From an uncultured Bacilli bacterium (GTDB lineage: Bacteria > Bacillota_I > Bacilli_A > RF39 > UBA660): a DNA stretch of 22,580 bases. The first letter of the stretch is position 1, and each line of letters opens with the position of its first letter. Shown one piece after another: positions 1 through 5,881 of this stretch. The notes below the pieces were generated by a model. It was not told where the DNA came from. It worked only from the letters and a program-made list of their open reading frames with translations, and did not search any database. Both the position numbers and the translations under genes were made by a program. Where the stretch lies: positions 1-22,580 of the forward strand of contig CAKPAK010000018.1 of NCBI GenBank assembly GCA_934132915.1. Direction: 5' to 3'.

Positions 1-45
1 AAAAAGCTCTCTAAAGCCTTTCAAAATAAGGGTTAGGGAGTTTTT
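1..45 (-). terminator. Intrinsic terminator after gerM
   Basis: An 8-bp stem pairs 7-14 (CTCTCTAA) with 33-40 (TTAGGGAG, one G-T pair). It may be extended by CC at 17-18 against GG at 31-32. It is flanked by AAAAA at 1-5 and TTTTT at 41-45. Read on the minus strand the stem is followed by a U run cut by the window edge, so it would end the gerM transcript. The flanking A and T runs could also let it work in the other direction. Confidence 0.7.
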
Positions 46-92
46 ATCCTTTAAAAAGTGTCAAAGATGAGATTATACTACATTAATATCTT

Positions 93-1052
93 TTATTCAA
101 GCATTTTTGAAGAATTTTTATAAATTTCTTCATTATTCACCAAAAAAACAACTTCCCGAGTCGAAAAATTATCTAAAACCGAAAAAGAAATCGTATAAAG
201 AACTTCTTCCAAAATTTTCCTTTCCTGATTATAAAAAATAGCATCATTAAAATTTAAACGAACTTGATCCTCGGAAATAGAATAATCAATCAGAGAAACA
301 TTGGTATCTAAGTAACTTTTCAAATTGGTTTCAGTAATCGGTGATGCAGATAGTTCACGAATTATCGTTCGAATCTTTTCTTCCGTTTTCCCATTAACAT
401 ATTTCGTAATAGGAACATAATATTCCAAATCCAAATCAGTCCCAACATAATAAACCGTACAAGACTCCACATTTTGAGGAGAAACCAAATCATAAATTTT
501 ATTAATTCCAAAACTGCGATCCAAAACTAAAGGAAGTTGTTTTTGTGAATAAGGAATCACTTCCAAATTTTTCCCCTCAACCTGAATCGTAATTCCCAGA
601 ACACCATCTAATTCAGTCAACGAGTAAATCAATGCTTCCACCATTTTTTCTGCCAAACTTTTATCTACCTTCATCAACTCATTAGAAAAATTAACCGTAA
701 GTATTTTATTATCCAATTGCGTAGAAAGAACTTTCGTTCCCTTTGGTAAAACAGAACAAAAACCATTAGGAATAAGATTACTCTTCTCGCCATCCACAAT
801 CAAAAACCCAAAAATATCCTCTAACCGTTTCTCAAAAGAAGAATTTCCAAAAGGAACAACAACTCTAGAAACATAATTATTCTTATCAAATAAATAAACA
901 GCCAATTTCTGATTAGAATATTGATAAATTACCTCTGTAGAAGGAATATCATATTGAGAAGGACTACCTCCAGGCATAAAATACAAAAGCCCCAAAAGAA
1001 CAAGTGCTACCGTTGCCACCATAATCTTACGAAGATACATTTTTCTTAGCAT
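93..1052 (-). CDS. gerM: GerM-like sporulation/germination protein, two GerMN domains
   Basis: 319 residues: a short basic N-terminus, one membrane segment at about residues 10-26, then two GerMN-type domains at about 48-162 and 198-310. The first carries the typical LPKGTKVLS and TVNFSNEL strands followed by a helix and a VEGK turn; the second repeats this as VRLNFNDA and VVFLVNN. In Bacillus, GerM is an envelope protein of the mother cell-forespore interface, needed for engulfment and later germination, and it helps place the SpoIIQ-SpoIIIAH complex. Here there is a membrane anchor and no lipobox. ATG at 1052 follows AGGTGA at 4 nt. gerE lies directly upstream, echoing the close gerE-gerM linkage in Bacillus, but no racE lies between them. 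The identity rests on fold pattern plus context. Confidence 0.85.
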   Translation of the reverse strand: MLRKMYLRKIMVATVALVLLGLLYFMPGGSPSQYDIPSTEVIYQYSNQKLAVYLFDKNNYVSRVVVPFGNSSFEKRLEDIFGFLIVDGEKSNLIPNGFCSVLPKGTKVLSTQLDNKILTVNFSNELMKVDKSLAEKMVEALIYSLTELDGVLGITIQVEGKNLEVIPYSQKQLPLVLDRSFGINKIYDLVSPQNVESCTVYYVGTDLDLEYYVPITKYVNGKTEEKIRTIIRELSASPITETNLKSYLDTNVSLIDYSISEDQVRLNFNDAIFYNQERKILEEVLYTISFSVLDNFSTREVVFLVNNEEIYKNSSKMLE

Positions 1053-1067
1053 AAAATCACCTAGTAA

Positions 1068-1097
1068 TATATATGAATAAAAAAAAGAAAAATACTT
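1068..1097 (-). promoter_or_regulatory. Possible sigma-E-type promoter of gerM
   Basis: On the minus strand AAGTATT (1091-1097) is followed after 15 nt by CATATATA (1068-1075). The sigma-E consensus is about KMATATT, 14-15 nt, CATACAHT, so the -10 matches about six of eight positions. A very similar arrangement precedes spoIIIAH. The implied leader before gerM is only about 13 nt, which still includes the ribosome-binding site. AT-rich DNA makes chance matches likely, so this is tentative. Confidence 0.4.
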
Positions 1098-1102
1098 ACA
1101 AA

Positions 1103-1130
1103 GAAATTATCTTCTTAAGAAGTTCATTTC
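1103..1130. repeat. Imperfect palindrome between gerE and gerM
   Basis: The 12-nt perfect palindrome CTTCTTAAGAAG (1111-1122) is flanked by GAAAT (1103-1107) and ATTTC (1126-1130), giving an interrupted stem of about nine pairs around a TTAA loop. On the minus strand only TTTG follows, so it is a weak terminator at best. It could instead be an operator. No function is assigned. Confidence 0.3.
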
Positions 1131-1150
1131 AAAATAAGTACTCTTCTCTC

Positions 1151-1354
1151 CTAAATTGTAATACTTCCCAGACGAATCAATTCAACAACAGCTTGTGCAC
1201 GACCTTTAACCCCCAACTTTTGCATTGCATTTGAAATATGATTCCGAACAGTTTTTTCACTAATTCCCAAAATTTTTCCAATTTCCCGAGTTGACTTGTT
1301 TTCAACAAGTAAAGAAAAAACCTCTTCTTCCCTATTTGTTAGAATTTTCTTCAT
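1151..1354 (-). CDS. gerE: GerE, LuxR-type late sporulation regulator
   Basis: 67 residues consisting almost wholly of a LuxR/NarL-type helix-turn-helix: LTNREEEVFSLL (helix 1), STREIGKILGIS (helix 2), SEKTVRNHISNAMQKLGVK (recognition helix), then AQAVVELIRLG. The run EKTVRNHISNAMQKLGVKGR is nearly the sequence remembered for Bacillus GerE, a DNA-binding protein acting in the mother cell with sigma-K to turn coat genes on or off. There is no receiver domain, as expected for GerE. The start is ATG at 1354, which has GAGGA 8 nt upstream. An in-frame TTG at 1375 would give 74 residues, the Bacillus length, but has no ribosome-binding site. A good sigma-K-type promoter lies upstream and gerM follows. 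Confidence 0.93.
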   Translation of the reverse strand: MKKILTNREEEVFSLLVENKSTREIGKILGISEKTVRNHISNAMQKLGVKGRAQAVVELIRLGSITI

Positions 1355-1395
1355 TATAAATTCCTCACTTCCCAAAGGGTGGATACAATCTATAT

Positions 1396-1422
1396 TAGTG
1401 TATGTGAAAAATTTATTTTGGT
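1396..1422 (-). promoter_or_regulatory. Sigma-K-type promoter of gerE
   Basis: On the minus strand AC (1421-1422) is followed after 16 nt by CATACACTA (1396-1404). This fits the sigma-K consensus AC, 16-17 nt, CATAnnnTA at every fixed position. The -10 also fits the sigma-E form CATACAHT, but no sigma-E -35 is present at 14-15 nt. Transcription would start near 1388, giving a leader of about 35 nt. Bacillus gerE is known to be sigma-K dependent. The -35 lies only 4 nt past the spoIIIAH stop. Confidence 0.65.
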
Positions 1423-1426
1423 TCCA

Positions 1427-1924
1427 TTAAGATTGAAATTGAACAGAAACATACATCTTATGATCAAACTCTTCTTGAACCAAGCGCATAATATTATTTG
1501 CTAGTGTTTTAGAATTTTCGCAACCATCGACAACAACTTTCACAGAAGTATCTGAAATCTTCGCAAAAGATTCACATTGATAAGTATTTTTTAATTTTTT
1601 TTCAATCCCCTCTTCAATCCCACGATTAGTATGAATCGATTGAATTTCTTCATAAACTTGATTTCGCTCTTCCAAACTAGCCGATTGATCAGTTAATTTT
1701 TCTTGTAACCCATCCAAAGTATCATTGACTCGCGAAGTCTCTTCAACTTTAAGTGCTGCAATGGCGTCACTTTCACTAATCTCACTAACCACATTATCTT
1801 CCTCTTGTGATAACAAATTATCTTGGGCTAAAGCTTGTAAATCAGAAGGCATTGTCACATAATAAATACTAAGAACCAAAACCAAACTAAACAAAGTCAA
1901 AAACCACAAATTCTTCTTATTCAT
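1427..1924 (-). CDS. spoIIIAH: SpoIIIAH, stage III sporulation channel protein
   Basis: 165 residues. One membrane segment at residues 5-24 reads WFLTLFSLVLVLSIYYVTMP, close to the SpoIIIAH N-terminus. An acidic, low-complexity linker follows to about residue 60. The C-terminal YscJ/FliF-like ring-building domain (about 68-165) has the helix EERNQVYEEIQSI and strands VKVVVDGC and MYVSVQFQ. In Bacillus, SpoIIIAH sits in the mother-cell membrane and binds forespore SpoIIQ, forming the feeding channel. It is normally the last gene of the spoIIIAA-AH operon; here it stands apart from AA-AG. C117 and C135 are unexpected and could form a disulfide in the intermembrane space. ATG at 1924 follows AGGGG at 8 nt. 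Confidence 0.88.
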   Translation of the reverse strand: MNKKNLWFLTLFSLVLVLSIYYVTMPSDLQALAQDNLLSQEEDNVVSEISESDAIAALKVEETSRVNDTLDGLQEKLTDQSASLEERNQVYEEIQSIHTNRGIEEGIEKKLKNTYQCESFAKISDTSVKVVVDGCENSKTLANNIMRLVQEEFDHKMYVSVQFQS

Positions 1925-1947
1925 ATATATTTCCCCTTTTCTAATAA

Positions 1948-1977
1948 AATATATGTAAATATTAAGAATAAATACCT
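1948..1977 (-). promoter_or_regulatory. Possible sigma-E-type promoter of spoIIIAH
   Basis: On the minus strand AGGTATT (1971-1977) is followed after 15 nt by CATATATT (1948-1955), which matches seven of eight positions of the sigma-E -10 CATACAHT. The -35 lies inside the 3' end of the preceding lipoprotein gene. Spacing and -10 resemble the element before gerM, supporting a common mother-cell regulon. The spoIIIA operon of Bacillus is sigma-E dependent. Confidence 0.5.
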
Positions 1978-2459
1978 AACAACTGACTCATTTCATCATC
2001 ATCTAAATCCCCTACCTCCCAAGTTCCATTTTGATTTTTAACAACTTCCAAATCAAGCATATATTGTGTCCTCTTTTTCACCTTCTTTAATTTTCGAATG
2101 ACTTCCTCATGCTCTTTTTTCGTTCGTTCCACTGAATCATCAAAATCATCATTTACGACAGAACCATAATCAAAAACAGAGATCGAGACCGAAACAATAG
2201 CCAAATCACCATTAATTTTTTCATCCTTAATTTCATAGACCATATTCTGATACTGTCGTTTAACTAATTTTTGATATTCAGAAATAAGATTAGCATCCTC
2301 TACCGTAGAAGACAATTTTTCATAAGAAATCACAATATTTTTATCCAATCTCTGATAAGAAGAAAGTAACTCCTCTACTCTTGAAGTTGGTGTATTCCCC
2401 AGTGTACACCCTGTCAAAAGAAACAAAAAAAGCAAAAGAAATTTTATTTTTTTCAACAT
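1962..2459 (-). CDS. Unknown lipoprotein in the sporulation cluster
   Basis: 165 residues. The N-terminus is a lipoprotein signal: basic MLKKIK, a hydrophobic stretch, then the lipobox LTGC with the modified cysteine at residue 18. The mature part is highly charged: a helix RVEELLSSYQRL near residues 27-38, a strand LAIVSVSISVFDYG, a long Lys/Glu helix (about 111-130) and a final strand and WEVGDL turn. This resembles small cystatin/NTF2-like secreted domains, but that is only an impression. No named family is recognised. It lies 37 nt before spoIIIAH and 52 nt after cotE on the same strand, so a role at the forespore envelope is possible. GGTGAT lies just before ATG at 2459. A weak sigma-E-like pair, GTATATT (2495-2501) and AATATTAT (2472-2479), precedes it. 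Confidence 0.75.
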   Translation of the reverse strand: MLKKIKFLLLFLFLLTGCTLGNTPTSRVEELLSSYQRLDKNIVISYEKLSSTVEDANLISEYQKLVKRQYQNMVYEIKDEKINGDLAIVSVSISVFDYGSVVNDDFDDSVERTKKEHEEVIRKLKKVKKRTQYMLDLEVVKNQNGTWEVGDLDDDEMSQLLGIYS

Positions 2460-2502
2460 ACATCACCAATCATAATATTTCCTTGAATCAAAAAAATATA
2501 CA

Positions 2503-2537
2503 AAAAAAAGTCTATTTTTGGTTAAAAGACTCTTTTT
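2503..2537 (-). terminator. Weak intrinsic terminator at the end of cotE
   Basis: An 11-bp AT-rich stem (2503-2513 with 2527-2537, one G-U pair on the minus strand) has a 13-nt loop and on the minus strand ends in a U8 run (2502-2509), part of which is within the stem. The cotE stop codon lies in it. It may only partly separate cotE from the lipoprotein gene. Confidence 0.4.
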
Positions 2538-3078
2538 CGGTAGAAGAATTTAAATAATTTGCCTCTACTTCTTTATCAATTTCATCAGAAACTTTAGCCA
2601 TCGACTCAGTATCCTCAATCACATCCCACGGATCCTCATCATCACTAACCGCAACCTTAACTTTAGTATCACCGACAATTTCAATACCAAGTTCTTTTTC
2701 AATTTCGATCACAATTGATTTTTCATTCTCTTTCGCGTGAATACAATTTGGCTGCTTTAAACTACGTACAACAATATCTCTAACGGTAGAATCCGACGCT
2801 TCTCTTTGCCTAACCATCACAGACTCACTATAAGTAATTTTTTTAGTAATAACCGTAGTTTTGGTATCATTATCATAAGAATACCAAAGATTAACATCAA
2901 AGCTCCCATCAACTACAATTTTTCCTCCAATTTCAGATCCTTTAAACGTATGATTGATAACCCAACATCCAAGGACTGTACTAGGAACATGTTCTGTTTC
3001 AATAACATAAGAATTTTTATAATATTTTTTTCCTTTACCAATGACGGCTTTTGTAACAATTTCTTTAAAAGCTGACAA
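2512..3078 (-). CDS. cotE: CotE, outer spore coat morphogenetic protein
   Basis: 188 residues from a TTG start at 3078. Family hallmarks in order are FKEIVTKAV at the N-terminus, VLGCWVINH, FDVNLWYSYDNDTKT, LKQPNC and GDTKVKVAV, then an acidic C-terminal tail rich in Asp and Glu. All these match Bacillus CotE (181 residues), which forms the ring around the forespore that recruits the outer coat. The TTG start is preferred over GTG at 3087: it gives an N-terminus that aligns with CotE without extra residues, and GAGGGGTGAT lies 4 nt upstream, whereas GTG sits inside that site. A CATAGATTA element upstream suggests mother-cell sigma control. It is the first gene of the minus-strand sporulation cluster. 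Confidence 0.93.
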   Translation of the reverse strand: MSAFKEIVTKAVIGKGKKYYKNSYVIETEHVPSTVLGCWVINHTFKGSEIGGKIVVDGSFDVNLWYSYDNDTKTTVITKKITYSESVMVRQREASDSTVRDIVVRSLKQPNCIHAKENEKSIVIEIEKELGIEIVGDTKVKVAVSDDEDPWDVIEDTESMAKVSDEIDKEVEANYLNSSTEKESFNQK

Positions 3079-3097
3079 AGTTATCACCCCTCTAATT

Positions 3098-3106
3098 TAA
3101 TCTATG
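3098..3106 (-). promoter_or_regulatory. Mother-cell type -10 element of cotE
   Basis: CATAGATTA on the minus strand fits the sigma-K -10 (CATAnnnTA) exactly and the sigma-E -10 (CATACAHT) at seven of eight positions. No clear -35 for either factor was found at the expected distance. In Bacillus cotE is transcribed from sigma-E and sigma-K type promoters. Confidence 0.45.
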
Positions 3107-3184
3107 AGCAATCCAGAAAAAAAGAACAAAAAAGCATCGCTTAAGGCACCAAATCGATCGTTGATACTAGAAAATGACCATTTT

Positions 3185-3213
3185 TTGAGAAAATAAGATA
3201 AAATAATAATAAT
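3185..3213 (+). promoter_or_regulatory. Possible sigma-A promoter of the plus-strand gene
   Basis: TTGAGA (3185-3190) and AATAAT (3208-3213) are 17 nt apart, each matching five of six consensus bases. The surrounding DNA is very AT-rich, so a chance match is possible. The rest of the 185-nt divergent region (3079-3263) shows nothing else recognisable. Confidence 0.4.
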
Positions 3214-3263
3214 ACACAAAAAGAAAGGAAAAATAAAACCAAACAAGTTTTAATGAAGAAAAT

Positions 3264-3929
3264 ATGAAACAAATAAAAACAAGAAAAAAGAAAATGCAAG
3301 AAATTTTAAAGCAAGAACCAACAGAGACTAATATTTATATCTACTTCTTTCTTACCAACAATAAATTAGATAACATTCTAAAAAATTTAGAGGAAACAAC
3401 CATCACCCAAAATATCCCCACCCTCAATCAATCCAAATCAAAAAGCAGCGAAGAGCAATTAATAGAAGTTTTAAAATATTTAATCGATACCTTTAACAAA
3501 GAATTTTGGTTTCTTCAAGAAAATCGTGCCTTAATCCTAGAAAGTCTCATCAATTCTAAAGCTGCTGATGAACTAATTCATACCAAAAAATACACAAACG
3601 ATAACCAACACATAGAATATTTCTTTAACGAATTTCAAAAAATACTGATCAGTATTTTCCAACAAATCATAAAAGAAACAAACAACGAAAAAAAATTATT
3701 CCTTAAAAGAAAGGATAAAAAAATTCTAAAAGATCAAGAAAAATTATATCACTTTCTAAAAGAAATCTGTTTTTGCAATAATACCTCCTACCATTTAATT
3801 TACCTATTTGATAACAATTTCTCCCTTCAACAAATTCCCTTTTACTCCATTCAGTTAGACATCCTTCTTAAAAATACTTATCAACTAAAAAAAGAGAATC
3901 AATCCTTTCTCAACTTAATCCTAAAATAA
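3264..3929 (+). CDS. Unknown all-helical protein, possibly a degenerate TetR-like protein
   Basis: 221 residues, rich in Lys, Asn, Glu and Leu, with no membrane segment or signal peptide. The N-terminus is strongly basic (KQIKTRKKKMQEILKQ). TNIYIYFFLTNNKLDNIL (about residues 22-39) resembles the stretch after the helix-turn-helix in TetR regulators, where YYYF is followed by K-x-x-L. Residues 65-140 are amphipathic helices like a TetR ligand domain. However, the first part of a normal TetR DNA-binding domain is missing and nothing upstream encodes it. It could be a shortened regulator, a remnant or an unrelated helical protein. It is the only plus-strand gene and faces cotE divergently. No good ribosome-binding site precedes ATG 3264, so the start is uncertain. 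Confidence 0.6.
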   Translation: MKQIKTRKKKMQEILKQEPTETNIYIYFFLTNNKLDNILKNLEETTITQNIPTLNQSKSKSSEEQLIEVLKYLIDTFNKEFWFLQENRALILESLINSKAADELIHTKKYTNDNQHIEYFFNEFQKILISIFQQIIKETNNEKKLFLKRKDKKILKDQEKLYHFLKEICFCNNTSYHLIYLFDNNFSLQQIPFYSIQLDILLKNTYQLKKENQSFLNLILK

Positions 3930-3945
3930 TCTAATTTTTAGGATT
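3917..3945 (+). terminator. Shared hairpin between convergent genes
   Basis: A perfect 10-bp stem pairs 3917-3926 (AATCCTAAAA) with 3936-3945 (TTTTAGGATT). The 9-nt loop contains both the TAA of the plus-strand gene (3927-3929) and the TAG of the minus-strand gene (3931-3933). On the plus strand a short T run follows, so it is a plausible though AT-rich terminator for that gene. On the minus strand the following sequence is not U-rich. Confidence 0.5.
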
Positions 3946-4542
3946 TTTAATTTGAAGAAGTAATTGATCCACTTCTTGAGCAGAATATGAAAAATCACAA
4001 ACAACTGAACCATTCAAATAAGAAATAATTCCATATTTCCCATTCGAAATAGCAATAATATCAGAGAAATTATATCCCCCCAACTCTCCATTTTGTAAAT
4101 AGCCAATCTCATCATAAAGAAAATCAACCAAAATTTTACCATTACTATCAATTACCCCTTTTTTCTTATTCAATGTGGCAATAATATGATTTGCATCAAT
4201 TAACAAATAATCATCATAAAGACCACTAACAACTTTTCCCGACAAATAGTCAAACAAAATCATTTTGTTTGTCTGATGATCAGCAAGTACCGCATAGCGT
4301 TCTCCCATCTCTCTAATATAATCCGGACAAGTACTCGCTAAACAATCATATTTAGAATACATCAACTGATCTTGTTCCACTTCAGATACACATAAAACAC
4401 CATCGCAAGCATAAAAATACAGCGTCCCATTCGATAAATATTCATAATGAATCTTATAATCCATCACCATCAGTAATATCCATATCAACAAAAGAAACAC
4501 CCCCACTATCCATAAAAATCTTCCCCAATTTCTTTTCTTCAC
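3931..4542 (-). CDS. Membrane-anchored WG-repeat-like protein
   Basis: 203 residues from GTG at 4542. A basic N-terminus and one membrane segment (about residues 9-28) are followed by an exported domain. KKGVIDSNGKILVDFLYDEI (about 127-146) has the pattern of a WG (KWG) repeat, and GKYGIISYLNGSVVCDFSYS (about 168-187) looks like a second copy. Two cysteine pairs, C46/C51 and C67/C72, suggest disulfides outside the cell. The function is unknown; WG repeats are generally taken as beta-rich binding modules. The start follows the stop of the preceding gene as TAAGGTG, with GAAGGTGA upstream; an in-frame TTG at 4557 lacks a site. It forms a two-gene unit with the prepilin-like gene and converges tail to tail with the plus-strand gene. 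Confidence 0.7.
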   Translation of the reverse strand: MKKRNWGRFLWIVGVFLLLIWILLMVMDYKIHYEYLSNGTLYFYACDGVLCVSEVEQDQLMYSKYDCLASTCPDYIREMGERYAVLADHQTNKMILFDYLSGKVVSGLYDDYLLIDANHIIATLNKKKGVIDSNGKILVDFLYDEIGYLQNGELGGYNFSDIIAISNGKYGIISYLNGSVVCDFSYSAQEVDQLLLQIKNPKN

Positions 4543-4543
4543 C

Positions 4544-5377
4544 TTATTCACCTTCAAAACTATATATCTTTTTCAAAGTCATTTTCAATCCCTCCGGATT
4601 TTGATTAATAAAGTCAAAAGTATAAGAATAATCATTACAATCCCTTGGAAGAAAAACAACATCCCCTTGAACAATTGCATCTCCTCTATTTAAATAAGTA
4701 GAACACGTTGTTTTTTCTCCATCCATGGTAATTTTAAATTGAGAAAATTGATAAGTCTTACCATTTTGATTGACATCAAGACGCAAAATATAATTTCCCG
4801 TCAAAAGAGGTTGAAAATGATATTCCTGCAAATTCCCCATCCAAAGATAACTATTTCTTCCATCTGGTGTTTGTTCATATCCACCATTATATAGTAAAAA
4901 AACTTCTACCGTGTCACCACCATTTCCACCAAGAGTCCCAGTAGAAGTGCAAGAAAAAGTATAACTTTTCCCCGCTTCTAAATAAACACTAGCATTAACA
5001 CTACCATAACCATCATCCCCTGTAGCAGTAACAGTAACCACTTTATTAGAAACAGAATATTTCATCCGCTCAGCAGAAACATTTTCTACATCATATAGCC
5101 CGTACAACAAATTAGCCGATGAATCCAATTCAAATACATATTTCCCCGTAACAGATGCCGTTCTCGTACTAGAAACTTTAGCTAGTCCCAAGTCAGCGTC
5201 TGAACTAACATCTATTCCTTGATAACTATTTTCAACTTTTTCTGTTGCCTTTTCCAAAGTTTGCTTTTTAATTTGAAGACCACTCAAAATAGACAACAAC
5301 GTTAAAATAAACAAAATAAATAATGTATATAAAATTCCTGTTATAGCAAAGCCATTATTATTTAATTTTCTTATCAC
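4544..5377 (-). CDS. Prepilin-like surface protein
   Basis: 277 residues. A short basic leader (MIRKLNNNG) ends at G9, followed by FAITGILYTLF and a hydrophobic helix to about residue 33. This is the layout of a type IV prepilin cut after Gly with Phe at +1. The usual Glu at +5 is replaced by Gly. A charged helix (about 34-52) follows, then a beta-rich ectodomain. Residues 130-220 (LEAGKSYTFSC, VEVFLLYNGGY, LLTGNYILRLDV, FSQFKIT) look like a jelly-roll or carbohydrate-binding module. C143, C225 and C247 are present. GTG at 5377 has AAGG 8 nt upstream and a strong sigma-A promoter before that. No pilus assembly genes are in view, so it may be a pseudopilin-type surface protein. Its partner is the WG-repeat-like gene immediately after. 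Confidence 0.7.
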   Translation of the reverse strand: MIRKLNNNGFAITGILYTLFILFILTLLSILSGLQIKKQTLEKATEKVENSYQGIDVSSDADLGLAKVSSTRTASVTGKYVFELDSSANLLYGLYDVENVSAERMKYSVSNKVVTVTATGDDGYGSVNASVYLEAGKSYTFSCTSTGTLGGNGGDTVEVFLLYNGGYEQTPDGRNSYLWMGNLQEYHFQPLLTGNYILRLDVNQNGKTYQFSQFKITMDGEKTTCSTYLNRGDAIVQGDVVFLPRDCNDYSYTFDFINQNPEGLKMTLKKIYSFEGE

Positions 5378-5401
5378 AAGAACACCTTCTATTCTACTAA
5401 C

Positions 5402-5430
5402 ATTATAAACGATATTCTTTCAAATGGCAA
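5402..5430 (-). promoter_or_regulatory. Sigma-A promoter of the prepilin-like gene
   Basis: On the minus strand TTGCCA (5425-5430) and TATAAT (5402-5407) are exactly 17 nt apart; the -35 matches five of six and the -10 all six bases. The start would be near 5395, about 18 nt before the GTG codon. This housekeeping promoter sets the pair apart from the sporulation-type elements of the cotE-gerM cluster. Confidence 0.75.
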
Positions 5431-5463
5431 CTGCCTAAGTTTCAAAAAAATTTAAATCAACAG

Positions 5464-5486
5464 TAAAATACTCATTCAGTATTTTA
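5464..5486. repeat. Short palindrome, copy 1
   Basis: TAAAATACT (5464-5472) and AGTATTTTA (5478-5486) form a perfect 9-bp stem with loop CATTC. It lies just beyond the rplQ terminator. The whole 25-nt element from AGTAAA to TTTTA resembles the one at 8059-8095, including the loop pattern (C/G)ATT(C/T). Confidence 0.6.
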
Positions 5487-5489
5487 ATC

Positions 5490-5517
5490 AAAAAAAAGAT
5501 GCTTCCTCAGAAACATC
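5490..5517 (-). terminator. Terminator of the S10-spc-alpha cluster
   Basis: An 8-bp stem (5498-5505 with 5510-5517, one G-U pair) has a 4-nt loop and is followed on the minus strand by eight U residues (5490-5497). It begins 6 nt after the rplQ stop codon. It is a classic intrinsic terminator. Confidence 0.9.
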
Positions 5518-5523
5518 CATTTG

Positions 5524-5865
5524 TTAAACTAACTTTAAGATAACCATTAAAGCGTTATCTCCACGTCTTTCTTCTGTTTTAATAATTCTTGTATATCCAC
5601 CTTGTCTATCTTCATATCTTTTGGCAAGGTCATTGAATACTTTGTTTACACATTCTTCATCGTTATGTAGGAATGCTAACGCAAGTCTACGAGATACTAA
5701 AGTATTTTTCTTTCCATAAGTAACCATCTTATCAAAGCATTTTCTAACTTCTTTTGCTCTTGTTTCAGTAGTTGTAATGCTTTCATTTAAGATTAGTTGT
5801 TTTGTTAGGCTTGCTAACATGCTTCTTCTATGTTTGTTATCTCTACCTAATTTTCTATAAGCCAT
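5524..5865 (-). CDS. rplQ: 50S ribosomal protein L17
   Basis: 113 residues, slightly shorter than Bacillus L17. The N-terminal [20 protein letters not shown] is the family signature; [23 protein letters not shown] and the C-terminal [22 protein letters not shown] complete the fold. L17 binds 23S rRNA near the tunnel exit. ATG at 5865 has GGAGG 5 nt upstream. It is the last gene of the alpha unit, 16 nt after rpoA, and is followed at once by a strong terminator. Confidence 0.98.
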   Translation of the reverse strand: MAYRKLGRDNKHRRSMLASLTKQLILNESITTTETRAKEVRKCFDKMVTYGKKNTLVSRRLALAFLHNDEECVNKVFNDLAKRYEDRQGGYTRIIKTEERRGDNALMVILKLV

Positions 5866-5881
5866 AATTTCCTCCTTCTAA

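Noticed and set aside
1355..1375. TTG start of gerE giving 74 residues
   Set aside because: The length equals Bacillus GerE, but no ribosome-binding site precedes it, while ATG 1354 has GAGGA at 8 nt.
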